From Brachypterus glaber (lineage: Eukaryota > Arthropoda > Insecta > Coleoptera > Kateretidae): a DNA stretch of 64,000 nt. Both the position numbers and the translations under genes were made by a program. Location: positions 6,375,916 through 6,439,915 of the forward strand of contig OY294045.1 in assembly GCA_958510825.1 (NCBI GenBank). Direction: 5' to 3'. Below are positions 45,500 through 54,588 of the stretch, piece after piece (position 1 is the first letter of the stretch; each line of letters begins with the position of its first letter). The notes below the pieces were generated by a model. That model made no database searches. It saw nothing but the letters and a program-made list of their open reading frames with translations, and was not told the origin of the DNA.

Positions 45500-46255
45500 G
45501 GAGTTGATTTAAATAAACCATAGAAAAAATGTTATCTCTCCAAAATATAAATTTTTTGTCTTTTAAACAAACATTACAGCTACAATTGTTTCGACTTTTT
45601 GACACAAAGTTATTTTCAAGTTTTTAAATATATAAATAAATTAACTTGAGTACACATTATTAGAAATGCCATACAGTATGACATTTCTAATAATGCACGG
45701 AAAAAAAAATTATAGCTAGGAGCGCTATAACACACATACCAAGCAAATTATAATCGCTTATTATATAAATACAAGGCTTTCTCTTACAATTATGGCAGTC
45801 AGTGTAAAAATTTATATGAAATACTTTAATTGTTTAGTGAATAATAAAATATAACAAATAGTATGGCATTTATAGCTTAAATAGATTTAATTATTGTCCG
45901 TGCTAATAATTTTTATAATATAATAAAATTTCTGTAAATTTATAATAGTGCCTGTAATAAATATAATCGTGTCTGTAATATATATAATCGTTTCCAATTT
46001 ATTTTTAACATTATTAGTTATTGTGTCCCTTATAATCTATAGCTTAAATCACTATAATTTTCCACTGTTACCAAATATCTTATAATGTATAGCGCAGAGC
46101 CCACTAATTTCTTTCCGTGTGTGTACTTAAGTTAATTTGTTTATATATTTAAAAACTTAAAAATGACTTTGTGTTAAACAATTGTCGCTGCAATGTTTGT
46201 TTGATAGACAATAAATTTATATTTTGGAGAGATAACATTGTTTCTATGGTTTAAC
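45500..46255. mobile_element. Fold-back element interrupted by the 424-bp TIR element
   Basis: The left arm about 45500-45650 (AAACCATAGAAAAAATGTTA, CTCTCCAAAATATAAATTT, TTAAATATATAAATAAATTA) is mirrored at about 46130-46255. Between them are a 39-bp palindrome (ATTATTAGAAATG with its mirror, 45650-45693) and the 424-bp element. A partial copy of the left flank occurs at 57820-57878. Confidence 0.7.
45696..46119 (-). mobile_element. 424-bp TIR element, copy 2
   Basis: Reverse-complement copy of 34532-34955, equal in length, with ends CACGGAAAAAAAAATTATAG and TTTCTTTCCGTG. Confidence 0.85.
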
Positions 46256-46264
46256 TATTAATTA

Positions 46265-46430
46265 GTTTTAATTTTAAATGAGTAAAAATTTATTATTTTT
46301 AAATTATTTTTAAATATTATTTTTAAATTTTGGCGGAGGCGCTTCTATAGGAGCTCGGTATAATTATAATTATTATAATATTTAAAAATAATTTAAAAAT
46401 AATTAATTTTTACTCATTTAAAATAAAAAC
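46265..46430. mobile_element. AT-rich fold-back with GC core
   Basis: Arms rich in TTTAAATGAGTAAAAATT and its mirror surround a short core TTGGCGGAGGCGCTTC. Confidence 0.55.
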
Positions 46431-46903
46431 TACTTAAAAATATAATAGAAGTATTAAGAAATATGTACATGTCGACAAATTTAAAAAGCTATAATTAATT
46501 AATATCACGGTTCGACTTTATACACTTTTAGTTCGTCTTTGGGAAACAGTTTTCTTCTACCATTTGTTTAATTTTAATGTAAATACCAATTTAAAACTAA
46601 AAATCAAATAATCTCTTGTTTTTTAATAGCAAAAATGGGTTACGTGACCTCCGTAACATTTTAAGAAACAGGGTTATTTTAAGAAAAATCAAATTTGCTT
46701 GTTTACTAATTTAAAATAAAAGACAGTTTAATCTAAAAAAAAAACAAAATTAAAAAAAGATTTTAATTTAATAATATTTTAATATTTAATATTTTTCGAA
46801 ATTTATTTTAGTTTTTTATTATTAATTTTTTTTATAATTTTTTATTAAACATTTTTTTTTCAATAATTAAGATAATGTAATGTTAAGGGCATATCCATAG
46901 GTT

Positions 46904-47015
46904 TGCATAACAAGCATAATACATAAGAATGCGATGCCGTGATTGGCTTGATGTGCCGTCATGTATCTTGTAAGCCAATCACTGAATCGTGTTCTTATGT
47001 ATTATGCTTGTTTTG
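46904..47015. mobile_element. 110-bp MITE
   Basis: GCATAACAAGCATAATACAT and ATGTATTATGCTTG with GTGATTGGCTT / AAGCCAATCAC form a near-complete hairpin. Confidence 0.7.
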
Positions 47016-47277
47016 CGAGACTAGATGTGCCTTAAAATTGACCTGTTTATTCAGAAGTTATGGCAGCCTCGCCTTGGTTTTAAATCGTGATAAGAAAACA
47101 AAATATACAACAAAATTGTGTGTTTGTCAAAGTCGAACTAAAAGTGAGTAACAGCGAACCGTGTGGCATGTTGGAAATTTTTTTATTTTTGTCCAGTGAC
47201 AAAATATTGAATTTTGTCCAATAGAAATAAAGAGAAATTATAAGCAATGGCATGTCTATGTAATTTGAGTTGTAATG

Positions 47278-47550
47278 GGAGGCATAGCGTAGTGGCTAGC
47301 GCGTATGCATAGACAGTCTACTATCGTGAGTTCGATTCTCACTGGCGCCGATTTGCCTTTTTCAGTTAATTAATAATTGAAATTTGGCGAAGGCGATAAG
47401 TGAAACAGACACTCCCTAGAAACTGGTTCGAAAGTCAGTATAAGCCGGTGGTTCCCTCTACTACTAGCCCACATAAGTCCTGGACTTAGGGGATGCTTAA
47501 TTAAGTAGAATAGTACGAGGTTAAACAAACATGTAAACATGTAATTAAAA
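47278..47550 (+). mobile_element. tRNA-headed SINE with a third head
   Basis: Head GGGAGGCATAGCGTAGTGGC, then B box GTGAGTTCGATTCTCACTGG, then the same body (GGCGCCGATTTGCC to TAGTACGAGGTTAA) and an ACATGTAA-like tail ending in poly A. It lies directly upstream of the LINE at 47560. Confidence 0.8.
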
Positions 47551-47559
47551 AAAAAATTC

Positions 47560-49790
47560 AAGAAAAATCAAGTAACAAGTATCAATTTTGATTATTGCTT
47601 TAGGTGTAGATATTTGATTTATATGGTTTCTCTTGCAGTTAAAAATGAGAAAAAAGCTTATTATAACACAGAGCTGGGTGATTGTAATTCCAATAATGTT
47701 TGGAGCAAATTAAAAAAATTAAATATCTTAAATAAAAAAACATCCTGCATACCAGATAATCTTTCTAATGTTGAAACACTAAACAATTATTTTGTAGACT
47801 CTGTACCTAATTTGCAAAAAGATGATGACACAGTAAATTTTTATAAAAATAATTATATGAATCCCAACGCACCTAAACTAACATTTAGTGAAGTTACAGA
47901 GCAGGAAGTCTCTAAATTGTTAAACCAAATTAAAACCAAAGCTGTGGGATGTGATGGAATAAATATTTATACAATTCAACTATGCACCCCCTTTATTTTG
48001 CCTTATTTAACTCATATAATTAACTATTGTTTAAAAAATTCTGTATTCCCTTCCTGCTGGAAGAAAGCTTTGGTTATACCATTACCTAAAATTTCTGATC
48101 CAACTACCCTAGACCATGTTCGACCTATTAGCATATTGCCAACATTCTCTAAAGTTTTAGAAAAGGTTATTCAAATACAGCTGTTGAAATTTTTAGTAAC
48201 TAACAATATTATTCCTTCAACACAGTCGGGTTTTCAGCCTGGCCTTGGTTGTTGTACGGCCTTATTAAATATTTGTGATGATATTTTCGCTGCATCAGAT
48301 CAGGGATATTTGACCATTCTAGGTATGCTGGATTACACAAAGGCGTTTAATTGTATAAACCATGAAACTCTTACAGCTATTTTTTACTACATAGGTCTAT
48401 CCGATGTAGCAATCAACCTACTTGTTGACTATCTAAATGAAAGATTTCAGGCAGTTATATATGATAAAAATACTTCATCATATAGAAAAGTGGCATGTGG
48501 CGTCCCGCAAGGGTCAATTTTGGGCCCACTGCTGTTCATCATTTACATTTCTCAATTTATTTTTGCTTGCACTTCTGCTAAAACTGATTACTATGCAGAC
48601 GATAGTCAATTTACAATTTCCTTTAAGCCAGAAGAATCTTCACAAGCTGTGGCAGCCTTAAACTTTGACTTGAATAATATTTATGAGATATCTAAAAAGC
48701 ACTGTCTTGTATTAAACACTAGCAAATCTATTCTAATGATATTTGGTCAAAAAAATCAAAGAGAACATTTTTTACAAGACTATGCTGATGCCATTTATAT
48801 GAATAATACTGCCATAAAGTTTCAGGATAATGCCAAAAATCTTGGCCTAACTATTGACCATGAAATGCGTTTCACAAAACATATCTCTAAGTGTTTAAGT
48901 AAGGCTTATTTAAATCTTCGGCTTATATATCAAAGTAGAGAATATCTTAGCAAAAAACATAAAATTATGTTATGTGATTCATTGGTTCTATCACAATTTA
49001 ACTTTTGTGATGTAATATATGGTCCTTGTTTAACCTTATTTGACAAAAACCGTATTCAAAAAATTCAAAACTCTTGTCTCAGGTTAATTCATGGAATTCG
49101 AAGAAACCAGCACATTAGTCATACATTAAAACTCACAGAATGGTCAAATATGGAAGATCGTAGGTATCTGCATTCTGCAGTTACATTTTTTAAAATTCTA
49201 GTTAACAAAAAACCTAATTATCTTTACACTAAAGTCAAATATCGTTCAGATATGCATAATCTAAATCTGCGTCATAAGGACTCCCTTGCATTGCCAAAGC
49301 ATAGCACTGAATTGCTTAAACGTTCATTTTCGTACCAGATAGCCAACTTATTTAATAAATTAAAATTTAATCCTTTTAACTTAAAAATGTATCAATTCAA
49401 AAACAAAATCCATGAAAGTATTTTTAAAAAGGCCTCAATATAAATAGTTATTATAAGGTGTCTCTCTTTATCCAATTTTTTATGTGTTTCCTTCTTCACT
49501 AGTTACGTAGGTATATAAGTTAATTTCCCAGAAATTTTGTATTTTGACGTTTAGTTAGATAACTCGTTATATGTAGTTATATAATTCTTTAACTTAGTAA
49601 TATTTTTGTTAGATATTGTTTTTTTCTTAGGGTTAGATGTAAGAATAGACTTACGTGCTCTGGGCAGTAGTCTGGGGTGTGTAAGAACTAAATCTCGCCC
49701 TGTATTTAAATATTGTACAAGTATAATACTGTATTTTAATCAATAAAGTCCTTTATTATTATTATTATTATTATTATTTCTCGGATTGAT
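47560..49790 (+). mobile_element. LINE insertion, 5'-truncated, RT intact
   Basis: It starts next to the poly-A end of a SINE. The 3' UTR (49444-49755) ends AATCAATAAAGTCC and a run of about ten ATT units (49757-49788), the usual terminal repeat of such LINEs. No clear flanking duplication was found. Confidence 0.85.
47614..49443 (+). CDS. LINE reverse transcriptase (Jockey/CR1/I group)
   Basis: This 609-codon frame has no internal stop. It copies element RNA into DNA at the target nick. Motifs in order, with residue 1 at TTG 47614: VGCDGINIY (111-119); PLPKISDPTTLDHVRPISIL (about 156-175); QSGFQPGLGCCTALL (204-218); MLDYTKAFN with the first catalytic D240; GVPQGSILGPLLF (296-308); YADD with D329 and D330; NAKNLGLTID thumb motif (406-415). 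A C-terminal region with KIQNSCLRLIHG follows. All catalytic aspartates are present. The upstream endonuclease and ORF1 are lost by truncation and the frame opens at a stop near 47542, so there is no genuine start; ATG at 47623 is merely the first methionine. Confidence 0.88.
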   Translation: MIYMVSLAVKNEKKAYYNTELGDCNSNNVWSKLKKLNILNKKTSCIPDNLSNVETLNNYFVDSVPNLQKDDDTVNFYKNNYMNPNAPKLTFSEVTEQEVSKLLNQIKTKAVGCDGINIYTIQLCTPFILPYLTHIINYCLKNSVFPSCWKKALVIPLPKISDPTTLDHVRPISILPTFSKVLEKVIQIQLLKFLVTNNIIPSTQSGFQPGLGCCTALLNICDDIFAASDQGYLTILGMLDYTKAFNCINHETLTAIFYYIGLSDVAINLLVDYLNERFQAVIYDKNTSSYRKVACGVPQGSILGPLLFIIYISQFIFACTSAKTDYYADDSQFTISFKPEESSQAVAALNFDLNNIYEISKKHCLVLNTSKSILMIFGQKNQREHFLQDYADAIYMNNTAIKFQDNAKNLGLTIDHEMRFTKHISKCLSKAYLNLRLIYQSREYLSKKHKIMLCDSLVLSQFNFCDVIYGPCLTLFDKNRIQKIQNSCLRLIHGIRRNQHISHTLKLTEWSNMEDRRYLHSAVTFFKILVNKKPNYLYTKVKYRSDMHNLNLRHKDSLALPKHSTELLKRSFSYQIANLFNKLKFNPFNLKMYQFKNKIHESIFKKASI

Positions 49791-49941
49791 AATGGGACGT
49801 TCTAAAGCTAGTAGTAAAAATAGCTATTTTCCTAACAAGTGAGGAAATCTTAAATCTTTTTTTTATAATTTTTCAATAAGAAAATCAATTAATAGGTAAA
49901 AAATTTAAACATTTTTATAATATTATGAATAAATATAACAA

Positions 49942-50370
49942 CACTGAAAAAAACGTTGGTATTTTTACAAAAAAAAATACTAACATTATTGCAGCGATTT
50001 TATATTGTTATGTTGTAAAATTAAAAGTTAGTTTAATAAACACGCAATATTATTGTAGATTTACTAAATTTTGCGAAAATACTTAAACATTTTACAAAAA
50101 AAAATACAAATGTTTTAGCTTTTCACAAAAAATATTTAAAATTACAAAGACGTGCTGTAATATTGTAAAAATGCGAAATAATTTCACAAATTATTATGTA
50201 ATATCACAGGAAAATGTTGTGAAATTACAAAAAAAAACATTTTTATGAATTTACAAGATTACAACAGTTTAGTTAAATTACAAAGTTGATATGTAATATT
50301 ACTAACAAAATCGGTGACATTAAATAACCAACAATATTGTTAGTAATTTCACAAAACAATTTTTAGAGTG
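49942..50370. mobile_element. TIR element with CACTGAAAAAAA-type end
   Basis: CACTGAAAAAAACGTTGG at left and CAATTTTTAGAGTG at right are roughly inverted. The interior is built of alternating ATTACAA and TTGTAAT-like words. Related in end sequence to 7536-7959. Confidence 0.45.
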
Positions 50371-50388
50371 AAGAATAACACTACGCAA

Positions 50389-50798
50389 TGGCGATTTATC
50401 CCGTTAGATTAGACAGGGACAAAAGTTCTACCCAAAAAGGATAGAAGACATACATACACTCCCACTTCTACCCAACCAAAAAAATTCTGTATTTGTTCTT
50501 CGTTGAACAAATACAATATTTACTTGGCCGGGCGAAAAGAGTAAATATATTATTTTTATTACAGAAATTACTGGCGCCATCTAAATTTTAGTAGAATTAT
50601 CTTATCCTACAGGTTCACATTAGCTATGTTCTTTCGTGTCGCTCAGTGCTACACTTTTCGGCCAACCAAATAAATACTGTATTTGTTGTATGAAAAACAA
50701 ATACAGTATTTATTTGGTTGGCTGGAAAGTGTAGCACAAATGAGATAGAGATAGGGTAGACGTCTTTTGTTTCATAATTCTAGTTGTAGAGAGCTCCA
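50389..50798 (+). mobile_element. Hairpin MITE family H, copy 4
   Basis: Same content as 45054-45470. TTAA follows at the right, GCAA precedes at the left as in copy 1. It ends 131 bp from the netrin LE3 donor. Confidence 0.85.
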
Positions 50799-50821
50799 TT
50801 AAGAAATCAAACAATATTTAT

Positions 50822-50885
50822 GCGTGCGGAAAAGGCTTTCTTTCCACAACTACATGCGTGCGGAAAGAGTGACCTTTCCGCACGC
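50822..50885. repeat. GC-rich hairpin cluster beside the LE3 exon
   Basis: TGCGTGCGGAAA occurs twice in direct orientation and TTTCCGCACGC once inverted, able to form alternative stems, 45 bp downstream (on the netrin strand) of the LE3 donor. Probably a MITE. Confidence 0.6.
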
Positions 50886-50929
50886 TCGTAGAAAAAATAT
50901 TTTTTGTGTTTTATTTTTGTAATACTTAC

Positions 50930-51079
50930 TAATGCATGGTGCTATATGACTTCTGCTCTGTTGATATCCTTTGGCACATCGATTACAAGTAATACCGATC
51001 ACACCATCCTTGCACGGACATTGTCCTGTTGCCTGATTGCAGGTTTTTCCGGAAGCTCCAATTGGGTGGCAATCACAAG
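50930..51079 (-). CDS. Net: Netrin, third laminin-EGF (LE3) exon
   Basis: Minus strand, 150 nt, preceded by TTTTTTTTTGCAG and followed by GTAAGTATTAC. It encodes [27 protein letters not shown] and [19 protein letters not shown]: one complete LE repeat with all eight cysteines in the usual spacing. The GYQQSRS..APCI ending is characteristic of the last netrin LE repeat rather than of laminins or usherin. In the mature protein this rod segment lies between the receptor-binding LE1-2 region and the NTR domain. The exon is phase 1 at both ends and continues as CIKIP into the linker exon. Its first codon is completed by the upstream exon (probably alanine), which lies beyond the window. No break is visible. 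Confidence 0.95.
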
Positions 51080-51312
51080 CTGCAAAAAAAAAGAAAACAA
51101 AATAAAACCTATTTTTTCTACGAATATTTTAAAATGTAGGCAAATACACACAATTTTTAAACATAGAATGAATCCATTCTAGTCTTTGTCCCTAACTTTT
51201 TTATAACTTTTTAGTAAGTTTCTTATTGAAAAATGATTTCAGGTCAAAATATTTAAAAAAGGTACTACTGTAGGATTAACCGTTTTCCAGAAAAATTAAT
51301 TTGAAGGTGAAA

Positions 51313-52100
51313 GAGTGACCGCAAAATAAGCCTCTTTTTCAAACATCTGTAATTTCGATTGGAGTTGATAAAATGTAACGTATAAGTGCTCAAAAATTTT
51401 GTCTGGTCATGAACTTGTGCAAAAAGCAAGATTTATTGTTCTAGATGCTAAACATCCCCTTAAACAAAGGGTTAATTAGGGGCACTTGAATTGAATTTTA
51501 TTACAAACTTTCTCACATTTTATTAAACATAACTGACTGGATCCCTTTAACTCAATTTTTCTTGAGATACTTTATGATTTACTACTTTTTTTGGTGCTTG
51601 GGGGGTACTTTAACCCTCTTTGCAAGGGTGGATTTTCATCAAATCCAAGGGTGATACCCTTGAACGTGTTTTTTATGTTTTATATTACAGAAAAATTCAA
51701 AATATTAAAAAAACACATTTTTCTGTAATATAAAACGTTAAGGGGTATCACCCTTGGATTTGATGAAAATCCACCCCCACAAAGAGGGTTAAACTACCCC
51801 CCAAGCACCAAAAAAGTAGTAAATCATAAAGTATCTCAAGAAAAATCGAGTTAAAGGGATCCAGTCAGTTATGTTTAATAAAATGTGAGAAAGTTTGGTA
51901 TAAAATTCAATTAAAGTACCCCTAGTTAACCCTTTGTTTAAGGGGATGTTTAGCTTCTAGAACTATAAATCTTGCTTTTTGCACAAGTTCATGAATAGAC
52001 AAAAATTTTGAGCACTTATACGTTACATTTTATAAATTACAATCGAAGTTACAGATGTTTGAAAATGAGGCTAAAATACCCCTTTTTTTTGCGGTAACTC
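51313..52100. mobile_element. Spy-like palindromic element between AAA and TTT, no duplication
   Basis: The ends GAGTGACCGCAAAA and TTTTGCGGTAACTC are inverted, and nearly the whole 788 bp is a palindrome centred near 51706 (for instance AAACATCCCCTTAAACAAAG and its mirror). Left flank GTGAAA plus right flank TTTCATGG recreates the uninterrupted family A sequence GTGAAATTTCACGG with nothing duplicated. Precise insertion between AAA and TTT without duplication is the described behaviour of Spy transposons. No transposase is encoded. Confidence 0.7.
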
Positions 52101-53348
52101 TTTCATGGTTCGAGGACGAAAAATTAAATACTAAAATGTTGAAAACCAAAATTTCAATAATGAATAGGCACTTTCAAAAATCAATCCTAAGGGAGCTATG
52201 GTCTTCTAAAAATACACTATTTAAAGGGCCATAGTAGCTTTAAAAGCAATTTTTCGACAGTCATGTATAAAAACTTTTTTCTTAGTTCTTGATATAGAAT
52301 TACCCTCGGAATTAGTCCACATCATTGAAATTATGGTTGTTAAAATTTCAGTATTTAATTTTTCTTCCTCAAAACGTAAAATTTAACCTTCAAATTAAAT
52401 TTTCAGTTAATCCTACATTATTACAAAAACACTACTTTTTTATGTATTTTGACCTAAGGATTCATGTTCCAATAATAAAATTACAAAAAAGTTATACAGA
52501 AAAAACTGATAATGCTTTCTTGTTTGTGCGACCCCTCGTTAAAATACATAGGGAAAAGTGGTCCATATTGGGACGTGGTCTATAGTGGAAAATATTTAGT
52601 AAATCATAATTTTATTGACGGATAAAGCTATGAATAGTTACAGTAGCTTGCAGAAATGGCAGTGTTTTGTTTTGTTTTGTTGTACGTGTTTATTGACAAA
52701 TCCATTAAGCGGTATCCGAAAAAAGCTACTGTAGGTAGCTCAAACTTGCTATTTTTTTAATTTGCACCCTTTTAATTTCCTTAACAACTTTTTTGGATAC
52801 CTATTTTAAATTAATTGGTTTTTAACATAACCCTAAATATGGTACGTTTTTACTATTTCTAGCATTGCTAAGTTTACATTTCTATCAATTTAAAAAATTA
52901 TTATGGTTTTTCTAGAAATTGCATCATGGTCTATAGTGGGATGCTATTAAGCGGTATATAGTGGGACATTTTATAACTTACACTTTTGCTTAAGTAGCAA
53001 ATTTAAAAACATAAAGGACTATGTTCTAGGACATAGGATCCTTCTTCAAACTTTTCATGTAACAAAAAAGTGTTACTTATTATAACACCAATTTCTCGGA
53101 CCTATATATATTATACTCCCAACTCAATATTTAAATTTACGTAACGTATTCCTCTAATATTCTCACTTTCTACGTAAATTCCAAGGTAAATCCCAATAAA
53201 AATAAGCCTACATTGCAATGCATTGCAGGCGTTCCCAAGTTATCATATAAATGCTTTGAGACAGAATAAATTTGATTTACTTTAAACTACGTTGAGCTGG
53301 TTTATGATATATTCCTTACTTTTAGCAACTAGTTAGTTATTTTTACAT

Positions 53349-54588
53349 AACATAAACCTTATAAAGAACTTTCACTTTCGGGTTTAGACCGTGTTAATGG
53401 ATTTTCACTTTCAGGCGCCGCAATGGGATCCCCATTATCAAAAAGCTATTGAGTCATTTCCATTAAAACCTAAAATTTGGCGCAGATACGTAGACGATGT
53501 CTATGCTATTTGGCCCCATGGCATGGAAAGCCTTCAAGGTTTTCTAAATCACCTCAATTCCCAACATAAATCTATACGGTTTACGATGGAAATTGAGAAC
53601 AACGGATCACTTCCCTTTTTGGACGTTTTGGTTTACAAAACGGAAAATGGCTCAATAGGACACTCGGTATACAGGAAGAAAACCCACACTGACAGATACC
53701 TAAACGCATTTTCACATCACCATCCCTCTCAAAAACGCTCGGTAGTTAATTCACTTGTTCATAGGGCTTTCATGATTTCAGACAAGAATTCCCTAGACAC
53801 AGAACTCCTTAAACTAACCAAAGCCTTGACCATGAACGGTTATACCAAAAAAGACATTAATAAGACCATATACAAATACAGAAATCCCAGACCCAAACAA
53901 CAGGACAATAGTGACAATGACAGACAGACACAAGTTATACTTCCCTATGTAAGCGGTATCACGGATAAAATAGGTAAACTTTTGAAGAAGTCAAATATTA
54001 AGCCTATATTTCGGTCCAACCAAAAATTAGGTCAATGTTTGACTTCAACAAAAGACAAAATACCCCTGAGTTCAGAAGGCGTATATAAAATACCCTGCTC
54101 CTGTGGTACGGTTTACATAGGTGAAACTAAGAGAAAAATTTCTACAAGAGCATGAGCGCAATATAAGAAAGAAACAAATTTCCTTATCGGCAGTAGCCGA
54201 ACATGTACATGAAACAGGTCATAAAATCAATTTGTCTGAAACAAAACAAATATTAACAGAAAACAGAAAAATGCCAAGGAAGATACGGGAATCGATAGAA
54301 ATCATCAAGCATCCTAACAATATCAATCGGGACACTGGTTACCACTTACCTGCAATATGGAAGTCTTTGATAGGAAAAACCTCGTCACGGGTGAATAACC
54401 ACAACTCGTCATAAATAGTGACACAAGTTGATTCGAAACTTAGTTTCAGATTAATCCCTGAAGATGTCTCTAGTAGTAAGAGACGAAACGTCGGAAAGTG
54501 AAAATCCATTAACACGGTCTAAACCCGAAAGTGAAAGTTCTTTATATCATAATGGCCGTGAAAGCTTAAAATCTAAAACATAAACCTT
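53349..54588 (+). mobile_element. Penelope-like element, copy 2, with 12-bp TSD
   Basis: AACATAAACCTT at 53349-53360 and 54577-54588 is the target duplication. The left terminal arm (ATAAAGAACTTTCACTTTCG, then CGTGTTAATGGATTTTCAC) is inverted at about 54496-54548, and the right arm continues with ATGGCCGTGAAAGC. Downstream of the coding part, GAAGATGTCTC and GAAACGTCGG lie just inside the arm. Confidence 0.9.
53418..54414 (+). pseudogene. Penelope-like RT end plus GIY-YIG endonuclease, frameshifted
   Basis: The frame enters inside the RT palm after the terminal arm. RRYVDDVYAIW holds the catalytic YVDD, and SLPFLDVLVYK and HTDRYLNAFSHHHPSQKRS are further RT blocks typical of Penelope-like proteins. 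A linker and GVYKIPCSCGTVYIGETKR (GIY-YIG) follow. At about 54149, eight bases present in copy 1 are missing between short direct repeats, which breaks the frame in the endonuclease. The rest (RNIRKKQISL to the stop at 54412-54414) continues in another frame. The N-terminal half of the RT is absent, so the copy is dead. Confidence 0.88.

Larger units (their letters stand above)
36146..50929 (-). other. Net: Netrin intron of 14.8 kb between LE3 and linker exons
   Basis: Donor GTAAGTATTAC at the LE3 exon and acceptor TTTTTCAG at the linker exon; joins phase-1 exons. It holds a hAT-like element, SINEs, an intact LINE, a 1.4-kb palindrome and many MITEs. Confidence 0.85.

Noticed and set aside
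47278..47360. A real tRNA gene
   Set aside because: A and B boxes are present but no full cloverleaf; it continues into the shared SINE body found in other copies.
50904..51182. Plus-strand open frame over the LE3 region
   Set aside because: It is the complement of the netrin LE3 exon; the minus-strand reading has the conserved cysteines and splice sites.
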